DNA from: Nostoc foliaceum FACHB-393 | Lineage (GTDB): Bacteria > Cyanobacteriota > Cyanobacteriia > Cyanobacteriales > Nostocaceae | Direction of reading: 5' to 3' | DNA: 64,000 nt | Assembly (NCBI RefSeq): GCF_014698505.1 | Contig: NZ_JACJTD010000003.1 | Coordinates: forward strand, 1 to 64,000 | Part shown: positions 26,406 to 36,155 of the stretch, piece by piece | Layout of the letters: every line of letters begins with the position of its first letter | Position numbering within the stretch: position 1 is the stretch's first letter | The notes under the pieces: model-generated | What the model saw: only the letters and a program-made list of their open reading frames with translations | What the model was told of the DNA's origin: nothing | Databases searched by the model: none | Program-made: the position numbers and the translations under genes

Positions 26406-29400
26406 TTAATTAGAACATTCTCGACTCAATAGTAGCTGCCCATTATTTAGCCGATATAAACCTTGCGGTTCAATAATCGGATCGCCTTTCTTCCAAGGAC
26501 AGGATGTAATTTCGATACCTCTAACTTCACCAGTTGTGTAGTTAGAAACCAAAACACCAGGACGATTAGTGGTTATTGCACCAGAACCTGTGATAGTAAA
26601 AGAGTTTTCTTGTCGCTTTGTGCCGCGTGAAATGCAACTATTGGCGATTAGTGTATTGGTGTCAATGGCTGGGGGTAATTCGGTGAAGCTGTTTTGAAGG
26701 GAACTGGTATCGGGTGCGTTAATGTTGATGGCACCTGAAACGCCTTGTTCGGAACTAGCGGTAATATCACTTTTTTTGGTTGGCTTTGTCCGCGACTCAA
26801 TACCGAAGATACCTTGCGAGTTGATTTGGACTCTTCCACCTGTTCCAGTGTATGCATTGGCGCTGATATCGCTGTTTTCTTCGGGGCTGGCGACGATGAA
26901 TTTAGAGTTGATGTTGATATTACCGCCGTCGCCACCAGCTTGTGCCCTACCTGCGGTGGTTGAAATTAAACCGCGATCGCGCAAAAATAATAAATCAGCG
27001 ATATCCAGGGTGATATTACCACCATTACCTGCATTCGTGAAAGAAGCGATCGCACTGCCTTTACCAAGAACTTCCAGAAAATTAGCCTTAATTCTAATAT
27101 TTCCAGCGTCACCTGTACCTATGCTGGCGGAGACAATTTCAGCATCATCACGTACAATCAGGCGATTGCTAGTAATATCTATATCACCGCCTTGACCATT
27201 AGCCCCTTCGTCAACTGATGATATTAAGCCAGTTGCAGACTCACTGTCTGAACCAGTAAGGATAATGCTATCAGCTTTTACCGTTAAATTACCTGCATTC
27301 CCATTTCCCTGAGTTGCCGATGATATCTGCGATTCTTCTTGTACATTTAATAGTTGAGTTTTGATGCTGATATTGCCTGCGTTCCCCTGAGCTTCGTCGT
27401 CAACCTGAGTTATAACTTTGCTATTTCCACGTAAATCAATTTGATTGGCATTAATCGTAATATTTCCCGCATTACCTTGATTGAATGTAGAGGCAGAAAT
27501 TTCTCCGTTATTGCTGAGGTTTAAGCGCCCTGTTGTAACATCAATGTTTCCCCCAGAACCAATTCCCCCCGTTTGTAATTCTGCAAATAAACCTGATGGT
27601 GCAAATGAACCATCTAGTCGTTCTGCACCAACCCCAGTAATATCAATAGAATCAGTGGCATGAACTACCAAATTACCCCCTTGTCCGCGTCCCCCTCCGA
27701 ATACTGAGGTTGAGATGTTTCCACCATTACTCAACCGCAAGCGCTCTGTGTCAATAGTTATCGTGCCGCCCCGCACATCGGCATTACTTCCAATCACATC
27801 CGAGGTTAACTCACTGAGATAAGAAAAACCCCCTAATCGAGACAGAACTTCTTGTGCAAGAGGCTCAGACAAAATTTCTTCCGCAGCAGGGTTATTTAGT
27901 GTGAACTGTTCTTTGGGTACGAAAACAAACCCGTCCAATTCTACATCTTTGGCGCGGATGGTAATATTCCCGGCATTACCACTGCTCCTAGTAGATGAAG
28001 TGTTTATATGTCCTCCTTGAGTTAGGGAGAGTCGAGGTGTTTCAATCGTTACATTGCCCCCATTTCCTGAGCCACTATAAGTATTGCTTGATATATAGCT
28101 GTTGCCGCTAATTCTTACATATTCACTAGCTTTAATCAAAATGTTAGCTGCATTTGCACTGCTAAAAGTATTTGTACTGACATAACCCCCATCTTTGAGA
28201 TTGAGTCGCTGGGTTTCAATAGTAATATCCCCTGCTGTTGCTTGAGTTTTACTTCCAAGTGGTGTAGCAATACCTGTAGATATATTACTTTGAGTCACCT
28301 CAACCGCATTCCGAGCCTGAATGGAAATAGAACCGACACTTCCACCACCAGATGAAAGTGCTGTCACTCCTCCTCCAAAGAAATTGTTTTGAACTCGCAA
28401 AGTGCCTGTTTCAATCCGCAGATTACCTGTTGAACCCGAACTCAAGCTTCCGAGTCTTAAAGAAGCTTGGTTAGTGATATTGACAGCATCTGTAGCTCGC
28501 ACTGTCAAGTTTCCTGCATTACCTGCACCTCCTGATATAACAGAGACAAAGCCGCCATTGATATTAACAGACTCGGTAGCATTAAGGGTGAGGTTTCCAC
28601 TATTACCTGCACCAATGGTATTTACCACGATACCACTGCTATTTTGTGTATTTCCATCTCCGGTAATTGTGATTTTCTCGGCATTGATAGTAACATCACC
28701 ACTCGAACCTGTGGCTGGAGCGCCGCTACTAGAAAAAATCCGACTGCTGTTAGTGAGAGTCACTGCATCGCTGGCTTGAATTTGAATATTACCCCCCCTC
28801 GCTGCACCAAAAGTAGCGCTTTGAATTGCAGAGTTGTTATCCAAACTAAGTTGAGTTGCATCAACTACAATCGAGCCACCATTGCTACCGTAAAGAAAGG
28901 AACCATTTAGCTCAATTTTTCCGCCAAATAGCTCAATTGCACCATTTACACCTGTAGCGAAAATTGTTGCATTTGTTAAGCTGATGGGTGCTCGTCCAAA
29001 ATTTTCTGGTAACTTAAAACCCAAGGAGGAGCCATTAACATTCAGCCCAACGGTTGTATTTCCTCCGACTGCTCCCAATTTCACTTGTCCATTTTGAGTA
29101 GACAAAAAACTATCATTCAAGGTGATTTCACCGCCTATCAATGCTAAGGTGCTGCCAGAACCAACATCCAAACCACCAATAATATTTCCCCGCGAATTCC
29201 GAATCACTGCTTGACTAGTAATACTTCCGGGTTGCGAACCAAACTGCAAGCCAATTGGGACATTGATAGCCAATAACGGCGGTGCTTGTGGATTTGTGGC
29301 GCTAAATTCTACCCCATTGTCAAAGACTAAGCTATTTGCTGTCGTTCCCAAAAAAGAACCATCCACATCTAAACTGGCACTTTTTCCAAACACAATGCCA

Positions 29401-29795
29401 TTGGGATTTATCAAGAATAAATTTGGACTAGAATTACCAAATGTGCCCAGTCTCCCCAAAATTTCTGAAGGGTTATTACCTGTCACCCGTGCCAAAATAT
29501 TCTGAATATCTGCGTTAGGACTGAAAAAATAACCCCCACGTCCCTCGCTGATATTAAATTCTTGAAAGCTGTGAAAAAGATTGCCACCGCGAGTTGCACC
29601 ACCAGTAATGACTTCAATTGGTTGCCCCCGAAAGTTGTCTATAACTTGAGATGACTCAGCCCCAAGTGTGTTATCAGGCACGATATTGCTTTGCTGTGCC
29701 TGGGTTTCGCTAGTGACAAGACTTACACTTAAGCAGCCCAGCAACCCTGCCAATCCGAACTGCAAACACCTGTTTAAACCGTATTTGATCGTCAT
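26406..29795 (-). CDS. Filamentous-haemagglutinin-type exoprotein TpsA3
   Basis: An 1129-residue exoprotein on the minus strand. The signal peptide (about 1-33, ending SETQAQ) precedes the TPS domain with NPNGIVFG. The repeat body closely follows TpsA1 (for example VEFSATNPQAPPLLAINVP and the VELDGFVFVPKEQF stretch), while the last 90 or so residues follow TpsA2 (SSLQNSFTELPP...TITGSGAITTNRPGVLVS). It is therefore a mosaic of its two neighbours. It has no toxin domain. Opposed orientation to tpsA1 makes the pair a large inverted repeat. A perfect TGCAGTTTTCTGCA lies 83 bp upstream of its start. Confidence 0.88.
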   Translation of the reverse strand: MTIKYGLNRCLQFGLAGLLGCLSVSLVTSETQAQQSNIVPDNTLGAESSQVIDNFRGQPIEVITGGATRGGNLFHSFQEFNISEGRGGYFFSPNADIQNILARVTGNNPSEILGRLGTFGNSSPNLFLINPNGIVFGKSASLDVDGSFLGTTANSLVFDNGVEFSATNPQAPPLLAINVPIGLQFGSQPGSITSQAVIRNSRGNIIGGLDVGSGSTLALIGGEITLNDSFLSTQNGQVKLGAVGGNTTVGLNVNGSSLGFKLPENFGRAPISLTNATIFATGVNGAIELFGGKIELNGSFLYGSNGGSIVVDATQLSLDNNSAIQSATFGAARGGNIQIQASDAVTLTNSSRIFSSSGAPATGSSGDVTINAEKITITGDGNTQNSSGIVVNTIGAGNSGNLTLNATESVNINGGFVSVISGGAGNAGNLTVRATDAVNITNQASLRLGSLSSGSTGNLRIETGTLRVQNNFFGGGVTALSSGGGSVGSISIQARNAVEVTQSNISTGIATPLGSKTQATAGDITIETQRLNLKDGGYVSTNTFSSANAANILIKASEYVRISGNSYISSNTYSGSGNGGNVTIETPRLSLTQGGHINTSSTRSSGNAGNITIRAKDVELDGFVFVPKEQFTLNNPAAEEILSEPLAQEVLSRLGGFSYLSELTSDVIGSNADVRGGTITIDTERLRLSNGGNISTSVFGGGRGQGGNLVVHATDSIDITGVGAERLDGSFAPSGLFAELQTGGIGSGGNIDVTTGRLNLSNNGEISASTFNQGNAGNITINANQIDLRGNSKVITQVDDEAQGNAGNISIKTQLLNVQEESQISSATQGNGNAGNLTVKADSIILTGSDSESATGLISSVDEGANGQGGDIDITSNRLIVRDDAEIVSASIGTGDAGNIRIKANFLEVLGKGSAIASFTNAGNGGNITLDIADLLFLRDRGLISTTAGRAQAGGDGGNININSKFIVASPEENSDISANAYTGTGGRVQINSQGIFGIESRTKPTKKSDITASSEQGVSGAININAPDTSSLQNSFTELPPAIDTNTLIANSCISRGTKRQENSFTITGSGAITTNRPGVLVSNYTTGEVRGIEITSCPWKKGDPIIEPQGLYRLNNGQLLLSRECSN

Positions 29796-29877
29796 TGGGT
29801 GCGATTTTATATAGATTATTTGAGTATCTAATAGAACTGCACCTTTAGATAATAAATCAGCGAATCTTCGTTAATTA

Positions 29878-29891
29878 TGCAGTTTTCTGCA
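29878..29891. promoter_or_regulatory. Candidate operator TGCAG-TTTT-CTGCA upstream of tpsA3
   Basis: Perfect copy of the inverted motif also seen upstream of the CHAT gene, at a nearly equal distance from the start codon (83 bp against 76 bp). It lies in the shared spacer between tpsA3 and the divergent subtilase gene. Confidence 0.5.
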
Positions 29892-29959
29892 ATGGTGCGA
29901 TCGCTATTTTTCAATAACTAAAAACTCATCGCTTCACAATACAACAGTCTAAATTGCAA

Positions 29960-29973
29960 TACAGTTTTCTGCA
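29960..29973. promoter_or_regulatory. One-mismatch copy of the TGCAGTTTTCTGCA motif
   Basis: TACAGTTTTCTGCA, 82 bp from the perfect copy and 224 bp before the subtilase start. Two copies in one divergent spacer suggest cooperative binding or control of both genes; inferred. Confidence 0.4.
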
Positions 29974-30196
29974 CTATTACATGCATGATGATGCTGGTGT
30001 CGATACTCAAACTTGCATCGTGATTTGCATAAAAGCTGAAGGATTAATTTCTGTAATTTCTTTACTGTGTGAATTAACAAAGATTTTAAGCGTCAAAAAA
30101 TAGCAATCAAGTCTGAGTCATCAAAAATCAAGCACTCCAGCTTATTTGCCTAATTTATCAACATCTAAATATTTCTACAATTCAAGAGACAAACTT

Positions 30197-33100
30197 ATGC
30201 CTACTTTTCCTAACGATCCCTTATTTCCGTATCAATGGTATCTCTACAACAACGGTCAACTCGGTGGTACTCCTGGTATGGATCTTAACGTAGTTAATGT
30301 TTGGGATGACTATACAGGGCGCGGTGTTGTTGTCGGTGTTTTCGAGGGGGGTGGAGTTGAATACAACCATCCTGATTTAGCTCCAAATTACAATACTTCC
30401 ATCGACTATGATGGCGTTACCAACAGTGGTAATCCTTACCCTCTACCTGGAGAAAGCGGTCATGCTACTTCTGTTGCAGGTGTTATTGGTGCAGCAGCTG
30501 GAAATGGCATTGGTGGTGTGGGTGTAGCCTATGGCTCTACCTTAGCTTCCTTCCGGTTTAATTACGGAAATCTTGATAGCCAGATTAGAGCATTGCAGCG
30601 CTTACGCAATGTTGATGTCGCCAATAATAGCTGGGGTAGCACGTCAATCTTTGGGGCTAATTTTCTCAATCCTGCATTGGCTCCAGTAGCCCAAGCTATT
30701 CAGGATGCTGCCCAGTTTGGGCGTAATGGATTAGGAACTGCAATAGTTTGGTCAGCTGGAAATAGTCGCCAAGAAGGTTTGAATACCAATTACTCTAACT
30801 ATTCCAATTCCCGTCACGTCATTACTGTAGCGGCACTCGAAGATGATGGTACAGCATCTTTTTACAGCACTCCTGGAGCTTCTATTCTTGTGTCAGCTTT
30901 TGGCAGTGGGGTTCCTGGTAGTATTGTGACTACAGATCGCCAAGGATATGAAGGCGATGCTATTGGAGACTATACTGGGGAGTTTAATGGTACTTCTGCT
31001 GCTGCACCTCAAATTTCTGGGGTAGTTGCTCTGATGCTAGAAGCCAATCGCAACTTAGGTTATCGAGATATCCAAGAAATCCTTGCCTATTCTGCCCGTC
31101 AAAACGATCCTAATAATTACGGGGGGTACCCATACATTTGGCAATACAACGGCGCTAAAAACTGGAATGGCGGAGGTTTACACGTCAGTCACAACTATGG
31201 ATTTGGCTTAGTAGATGCTCATGCTGCTGTGCGTTTGGCAGAAACCTGGCAGAAACAGAGTCGATTTGACAATGAGCAGCGTCTTTCTTTTAGTTCAGGT
31301 AATTTAGGCTGGGTGATCCCGGATAATAATAACACAGGAATTAGCAGTACTTTTACTGTAGGCGGGGGTTTAGAGATTGACTTTGTTGAAGTAGAACTCA
31401 ATGTCACTCATCCCTATCGAGGGGATTTGGTTGTATCCCTGATTTCTCCAAGTGGAACTGAGAGTCTTTTGGTTTATCAACCAGGCAATAAGGAGGACGA
31501 GGGAGATAATATCGTATTTAAGTTATCCAGTACACAAAATTGGGGAGAAACCAGTGCTGGCAACTGGACACTCAGAATCAAGGATTTAGGCCCATCAGAT
31601 ATCGGCATTTTAAACAGTTGGAAATTAAATTTATATGGGGATGCAGATACAGCTAATGACACTTATTTCTACACTAATGAGTATGGCATCTATGGCGCAA
31701 CTACGCTAAGTGACAGTTCTGGTACTGATACAATTAATGCTGCGGCAATTACTTCTAATTCTTACCTCAACCTGAATCCAGGTTCTACAAGTATCCTTGA
31801 AGGAACTAACTTAATTATTAGTACAGGAACTACCATCGAAAATGCCTTTACTGGCGATGGTAACGACACAATTATTGGAAATAGTGCTGCTAACCTTTTG
31901 TCTGCTGGTAGGGGCAATGATACTCTTGATGGTGGCGTGGGTAATGATACTCTCAAAGGTGGTAGAGGTAACGATACCTATATAGTTAATAGCTCTGGAG
32001 ATGTCGTTATCGAAAACGCTAATGAAGGTACAGACACGCTTCGGTCATCTGTTACTTATACTCTAGGCGCTAATGTAGAGAATCTAACTCTTACAGGTAC
32101 AGCCGCAATTAATGGCACTGGTAATAGTCTCAATAATGTGATTACGGGTAACAGCGGCAACAATAACCTTAATGGTGGCGCTGGCAATGACACACTCAAT
32201 GGTGGTGCTGGTAATGATACGCTTTATGGTGGTACTGGCAATGACACTTTAAATGGTGGTGCTGGTAATAACACACTCTACGGTGGTACTGGCAACGATC
32301 GCTATATATTCAACAGTGATAATTATATTAGTATCACTGAATACATTGGTGAAGGTGTAGACACAGTTGAGTCTGCCTACACCTTTAACTTAGGTGCTGC
32401 TGATCTTGAAAACCTTGTTCTCACAGGCACATCTGCTATTAACGGCACTGGTAACAGTCTCAATAATGTGATTACGGGTAACAGCGGCAACAATAACCTC
32501 AATGGTGGCGCTGGTAATGACACACTCAATGGTGGTGCTGGTAATGATACACTCTACGGTGGTGCTGGCAATGACACACTCAATGGTGGCGCTGGCAATA
32601 ACACGCTTTATGGTGGTACTGGCAACGATCGCTATATATTCAACAGTGATAATTATATCAGTATCACTGAATACGTTGGTGAAGGTGTAGACACAGTTGA
32701 GTCTGCCTACACCTTTAACTTAGGTGCTGCTGATCTTGAAAACCTTGTTCTCACAGGCACAGCTGCTATTAACGGCACTGGTAACAGTCTCAATAATGTG
32801 ATTACGGGTAACAGCGGCAACAATAACCTCAATGGTGGTGCTGGCAATGACACACTCAATGGTGGCGCTGGTAATGATACGCTCTACGGTGGTGCTGGCA
32901 ATGACACTTTAAATGGTGGCGCTGGTAATAACACACTCTACGGTGGTACTGGCAACGATCGCTATATATTCAACAGTGATAATTATATCAGTATCACTGA
33001 ATACGTTGGTGAAGGTGTAGACACAGTTGAGTCTGCCTACACCTTTAACTTAGGTGCTGCTGATCTTGAAAACCTTGTTCTCACAGGCACAGCTGCTATT

Positions 33101-33541
33101 AACGGCACTGGTAACAGTCTCAACAACACTATTACAGGTAACAGCGCTAACAATACGCTCAACGGTGGAGTAGGTAATGATATCTTGACCGGTGGTACTG
33201 GCAACGATATACTGACGGGTGGTGCAGGTAGCGATCGCTTTACGTTCAATTCTCGTAATCAAGGTAATGATAGAATTACTGACTTTAGCGTAGTTGATGA
33301 TACTGTTATTGTCTCTGCGGCTGGTTTTGCTGGCGGATTAGTTGTCGGTGCAGCGATCGCGGCTAGTCAATTTGTGATCGGTACAACAGCCACTACAAGT
33401 AGTCAGCGATTTATCTACGACCGAAACAACGGTTCTCTGTTCTTTGATCAAGATGGCACAGGTGCGATCGGCAAAATCCAATTTGCTACACTCAATACCG
33501 GACTGGCCTTAACCAATGTAGATATTTTTGTGACTGCATAA
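30197..33541 (+). CDS. Subtilase (S8) with P-domain and RTX calcium-binding repeats
   Basis: About 1114 residues from the ATG at 30197 (MPTFPNDPLFPYQWYL), preferred over a TTG at 30146. It has no Sec signal; the C-terminal RTX repeats imply type I secretion. Domains: S8 protease about 1-335, with His89 (GHATSVAG), the Asn of VWSAGN and Ser267 (GTSAAAP); proprotein-convertase P-domain about 380-480; then many GGxGNDxLxGG nonapeptides in a 330-bp tandem unit; and a C-terminal RTX tail. The catalytic Asp position is odd: where DxGV is expected the sequence reads FEGGGVEY (49-56), with Gly at the Asp position. No type I exporter is encoded nearby. Confidence 0.88.
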   Translation: MPTFPNDPLFPYQWYLYNNGQLGGTPGMDLNVVNVWDDYTGRGVVVGVFEGGGVEYNHPDLAPNYNTSIDYDGVTNSGNPYPLPGESGHATSVAGVIGAAAGNGIGGVGVAYGSTLASFRFNYGNLDSQIRALQRLRNVDVANNSWGSTSIFGANFLNPALAPVAQAIQDAAQFGRNGLGTAIVWSAGNSRQEGLNTNYSNYSNSRHVITVAALEDDGTASFYSTPGASILVSAFGSGVPGSIVTTDRQGYEGDAIGDYTGEFNGTSAAAPQISGVVALMLEANRNLGYRDIQEILAYSARQNDPNNYGGYPYIWQYNGAKNWNGGGLHVSHNYGFGLVDAHAAVRLAETWQKQSRFDNEQRLSFSSGNLGWVIPDNNNTGISSTFTVGGGLEIDFVEVELNVTHPYRGDLVVSLISPSGTESLLVYQPGNKEDEGDNIVFKLSSTQNWGETSAGNWTLRIKDLGPSDIGILNSWKLNLYGDADTANDTYFYTNEYGIYGATTLSDSSGTDTINAAAITSNSYLNLNPGSTSILEGTNLIISTGTTIENAFTGDGNDTIIGNSAANLLSAGRGNDTLDGGVGNDTLKGGRGNDTYIVNSSGDVVIENANEGTDTLRSSVTYTLGANVENLTLTGTAAINGTGNSLNNVITGNSGNNNLNGGAGNDTLNGGAGNDTLYGGTGNDTLNGGAGNNTLYGGTGNDRYIFNSDNYISITEYIGEGVDTVESAYTFNLGAADLENLVLTGTSAINGTGNSLNNVITGNSGNNNLNGGAGNDTLNGGAGNDTLYGGAGNDTLNGGAGNNTLYGGTGNDRYIFNSDNYISITEYVGEGVDTVESAYTFNLGAADLENLVLTGTAAINGTGNSLNNVITGNSGNNNLNGGAGNDTLNGGAGNDTLYGGAGNDTLNGGAGNNTLYGGTGNDRYIFNSDNYISITEYVGEGVDTVESAYTFNLGAADLENLVLTGTAAINGTGNSLNNTITGNSANNTLNGGVGNDILTGGTGNDILTGGAGSDRFTFNSRNQGNDRITDFSVVDDTVIVSAAGFAGGLVVGAAIAASQFVIGTTATTSSQRFIYDRNNGSLFFDQDGTGAIGKIQFATLNTGLALTNVDIFVTA
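32071..33120. repeat. 330-bp tandem repeats coding for RTX segments
   Basis: The phrase TGATCTTGAAAACCTTGTTC recurs at 32401, 32731 and 33061, an exact 330-bp (110-codon) period, with a partial earlier unit near 32071. The copies are nearly identical at DNA level. Each unit codes for a set of GGAGND nonapeptides followed by a YIFNSDNYISITEY spacer. Confidence 0.92.
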
Positions 33542-33550
33542 AGACTTTAA

Positions 33551-33805
33551 AGGATGTTTGAAAAGTCCTCTTGTCGGTATCAAATAGTTTTAGTTCCCCC
33601 TAAATCCCCCTTTTTAAGGGGGAATTTGATTCTGGTTCCCCCCTTAAAAAGGGGAGCCAGCGCGGTCTTCTCTGCGAGACGCTAAAAGCGATAGCGCAGC
33701 GTCTCGTAGAGAGTGTCTGGGGTCTCCGCAAGTGGAGCGACTGGCATGGGTTAGGGGGGATCTAAAAGTGCTTAAAGTCACTGCGAAACACTTTTCAAAC
33801 AACCT
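33551..33805. repeat. MITE-like element with about 16-bp terminal inverted repeats after the subtilase gene
   Basis: AGGATGTTTGAAAAGT at 33551-33566 and ACTTTTCAAACAACCT at 33790-33805 match in 15 of 16 positions as inverted repeats; the inner 12 bp are perfect. The interior contains C-run/G-run palindromes and a GAGACGCT...AGCGTCTC palindromic repeat, but no coding frame. It starts 10 bp after the subtilase stop codon. Confidence 0.7.
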
Positions 33806-33908
33806 CTTACAGACTCAGATCCTTGATAAAATTTAATCAGATGAGTTATGTGTATAAGTGTAATCTTACGTACTATTGATATGGTGTTAATAGGGATTGT
33901 TTGGAGAT

Positions 33909-33986
33909 ATGACTGAGCAAAATGGTTACGCAGTAATGTTCTTCAGCAACTACGGTAAAAATAAAATCCCTATAACTTCCTATTAG
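33909..33986 (+). CDS. Possible 25-residue peptide (MTEQNGYAVMFF...)
   Basis: ATG at 33909, stop TAG at 33984-33986, coding for MTEQNGYAVMFFSNYGKNK followed by IPITSY. A GGAG lies only two bases before the ATG, which is close for a ribosome binding site. The last codons overlap the left arm of a perfect intrinsic terminator, so a short transcript of about 100 nt seems to end here. It could be a small protein or simply part of a non-coding RNA. I do not recognise it. Confidence 0.3.
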   Translation: MTEQNGYAVMFFSNYGKNKIPITSY

Positions 33987-34008
33987 TCAAGGTCTTAGGG
34001 ATTTTTTT
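33963..34008 (+). terminator. Intrinsic terminator before tRNA-Arg
   Basis: AAAATCCCTA (33963-33972) and TAGGGATTTT (33996-34005) are perfect 10-bp arms with a 23-base loop, ending in seven T. It acts on the plus strand, facing the oppositely oriented tRNA gene. Confidence 0.8.
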
Positions 34009-34013
34009 GATTA

Positions 34014-34087
34014 CGGGACTGGTGCGGCTCGAACGCACGACCTGACGCTTAGGAGGCGTCCGCTCTATCCAACTGAGCTACAACCCC
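34014..34087 (-). tRNA. tRNA-Arg (anticodon CCT)
   Basis: The minus strand folds into a complete 74-nt cloverleaf. The acceptor stem is GGGGTTG with CAGTCCC (one G-U and one U-G pair), the D arm GCTCAGTTGGATAGAGC, the anticodon arm GACGC-CTCCTAA-GCGTC with anticodon CCT, and the T arm GTGCG-TTCGAGC-CGCAC, with discriminator G. CCA is not encoded. It reads the rare arginine codon AGG. tRNA genes are common integration sites, but no integrase is seen beside it. Confidence 0.96.
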
Positions 34088-34120
34088 AACTACGAAGCAT
34101 ATATAATTATAGCAGTAGTT

Positions 34121-35242
<1,122 letters not shown>

Positions 35243-35247
35243 TCAGT

Positions 35248-35859
35248 ATGCGCGATGACCTCGATATTGATCATGCTTATGAAATTCTTGGGCTGGAACC
35301 CGGTGCATCACAAGCACAAGTAAAGCGAGCTTACCGTCAACTGGTGAAAATTTGGCATCCCGATCGCTTTTTTGATCAAAAGCAAAAACAGGAAGCTGAG
35401 GAAAAAATCAAATCAATTAACGCAGCTTATAACAAGCTCAAATCTGAAAGTCCATTTGAGCCTCCTACTCCTGAAAATCCATCTTCATCTTCGCCTAAAA
35501 ATCCCACAAAAATATCTGTCAATCGGTGGGATGCAGAAACTTTCTATACTTTAGGAGTAGAGAATGCCACGGTAGGAAGGTATGAGGATGCGATCGCAGA
35601 TTTTACCCACGCAATTCGTCTCAATCCTCACTATGTTGACGCATATAAATACCGTGGGCTAGTTTGCTCTCAACTGGGATACGAATATAGAGCCGCTTCC
35701 GATTTAAATAAAGCCGCACAAATAGAAGAAGAGTTAAAAAATCCACGGGCTGTGCGTACATCGCGATCGCCTAGATATGTATCAAAACCTAGACCTTTGG
35801 TCGAAAGATTTTGTCAAAGGATAAAAAGTTTACTGCGCCTAAATCGGCGTTGGAGATAA
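35248..35859 (+). CDS. J-domain protein with TPR repeats
   Basis: A 203-residue DnaJ-like co-chaperone. The J domain covers about residues 7-65 with the HPD signature intact (KIWHPDRFFDQ), so it can stimulate an Hsp70. A serine/proline-rich linker (70-90) leads to about two TPR units (FYTLGVENATVGRYEDAIADFTHAIRLNP and HYVDAYKYRGLVCSQLGYEYRAASDLNKAAQI), and a basic C-terminus. It lacks the zinc-finger and C-terminal substrate domains of true DnaJ. The TPRs probably select the client. The start codon lies 29 bp from the divergent tocopherol cyclase start. Confidence 0.88.
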   Translation: MRDDLDIDHAYEILGLEPGASQAQVKRAYRQLVKIWHPDRFFDQKQKQEAEEKIKSINAAYNKLKSESPFEPPTPENPSSSSPKNPTKISVNRWDAETFYTLGVENATVGRYEDAIADFTHAIRLNPHYVDAYKYRGLVCSQLGYEYRAASDLNKAAQIEEELKNPRAVRTSRSPRYVSKPRPLVERFCQRIKSLLRLNRRWR

Positions 35860-36155
35860 AAAGTGAATGCTTTAATTAAATAATTGAAGCAAATTACCAG
35901 ATTTTTTATCAATGCATCACCTGACAGTTTAATAACATCCATCTTTGGGATACTCTTTCTTTTGATTAAGTATTAACTCCCTAGAGATAGAGCCACTTGT
36001 CTGATCTCAGAGGTTATTCTGATAGTTACCAACAATTGGGTAGCAAATAAAACTCAATATTTATCAGCAACATAGATTTTTAAATTCATTAAAACCTCTT
36101 GTTCTTACAAAGCTTTAATTTGTCAATATCTTATCGAGGAGTTAAATCAACAGCT

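Noticed and set aside
34014..34087. tRNA as an integration site for a mobile island
   Set aside because: No integrase gene and no direct repeat of the tRNA 3' end was noticed nearby.
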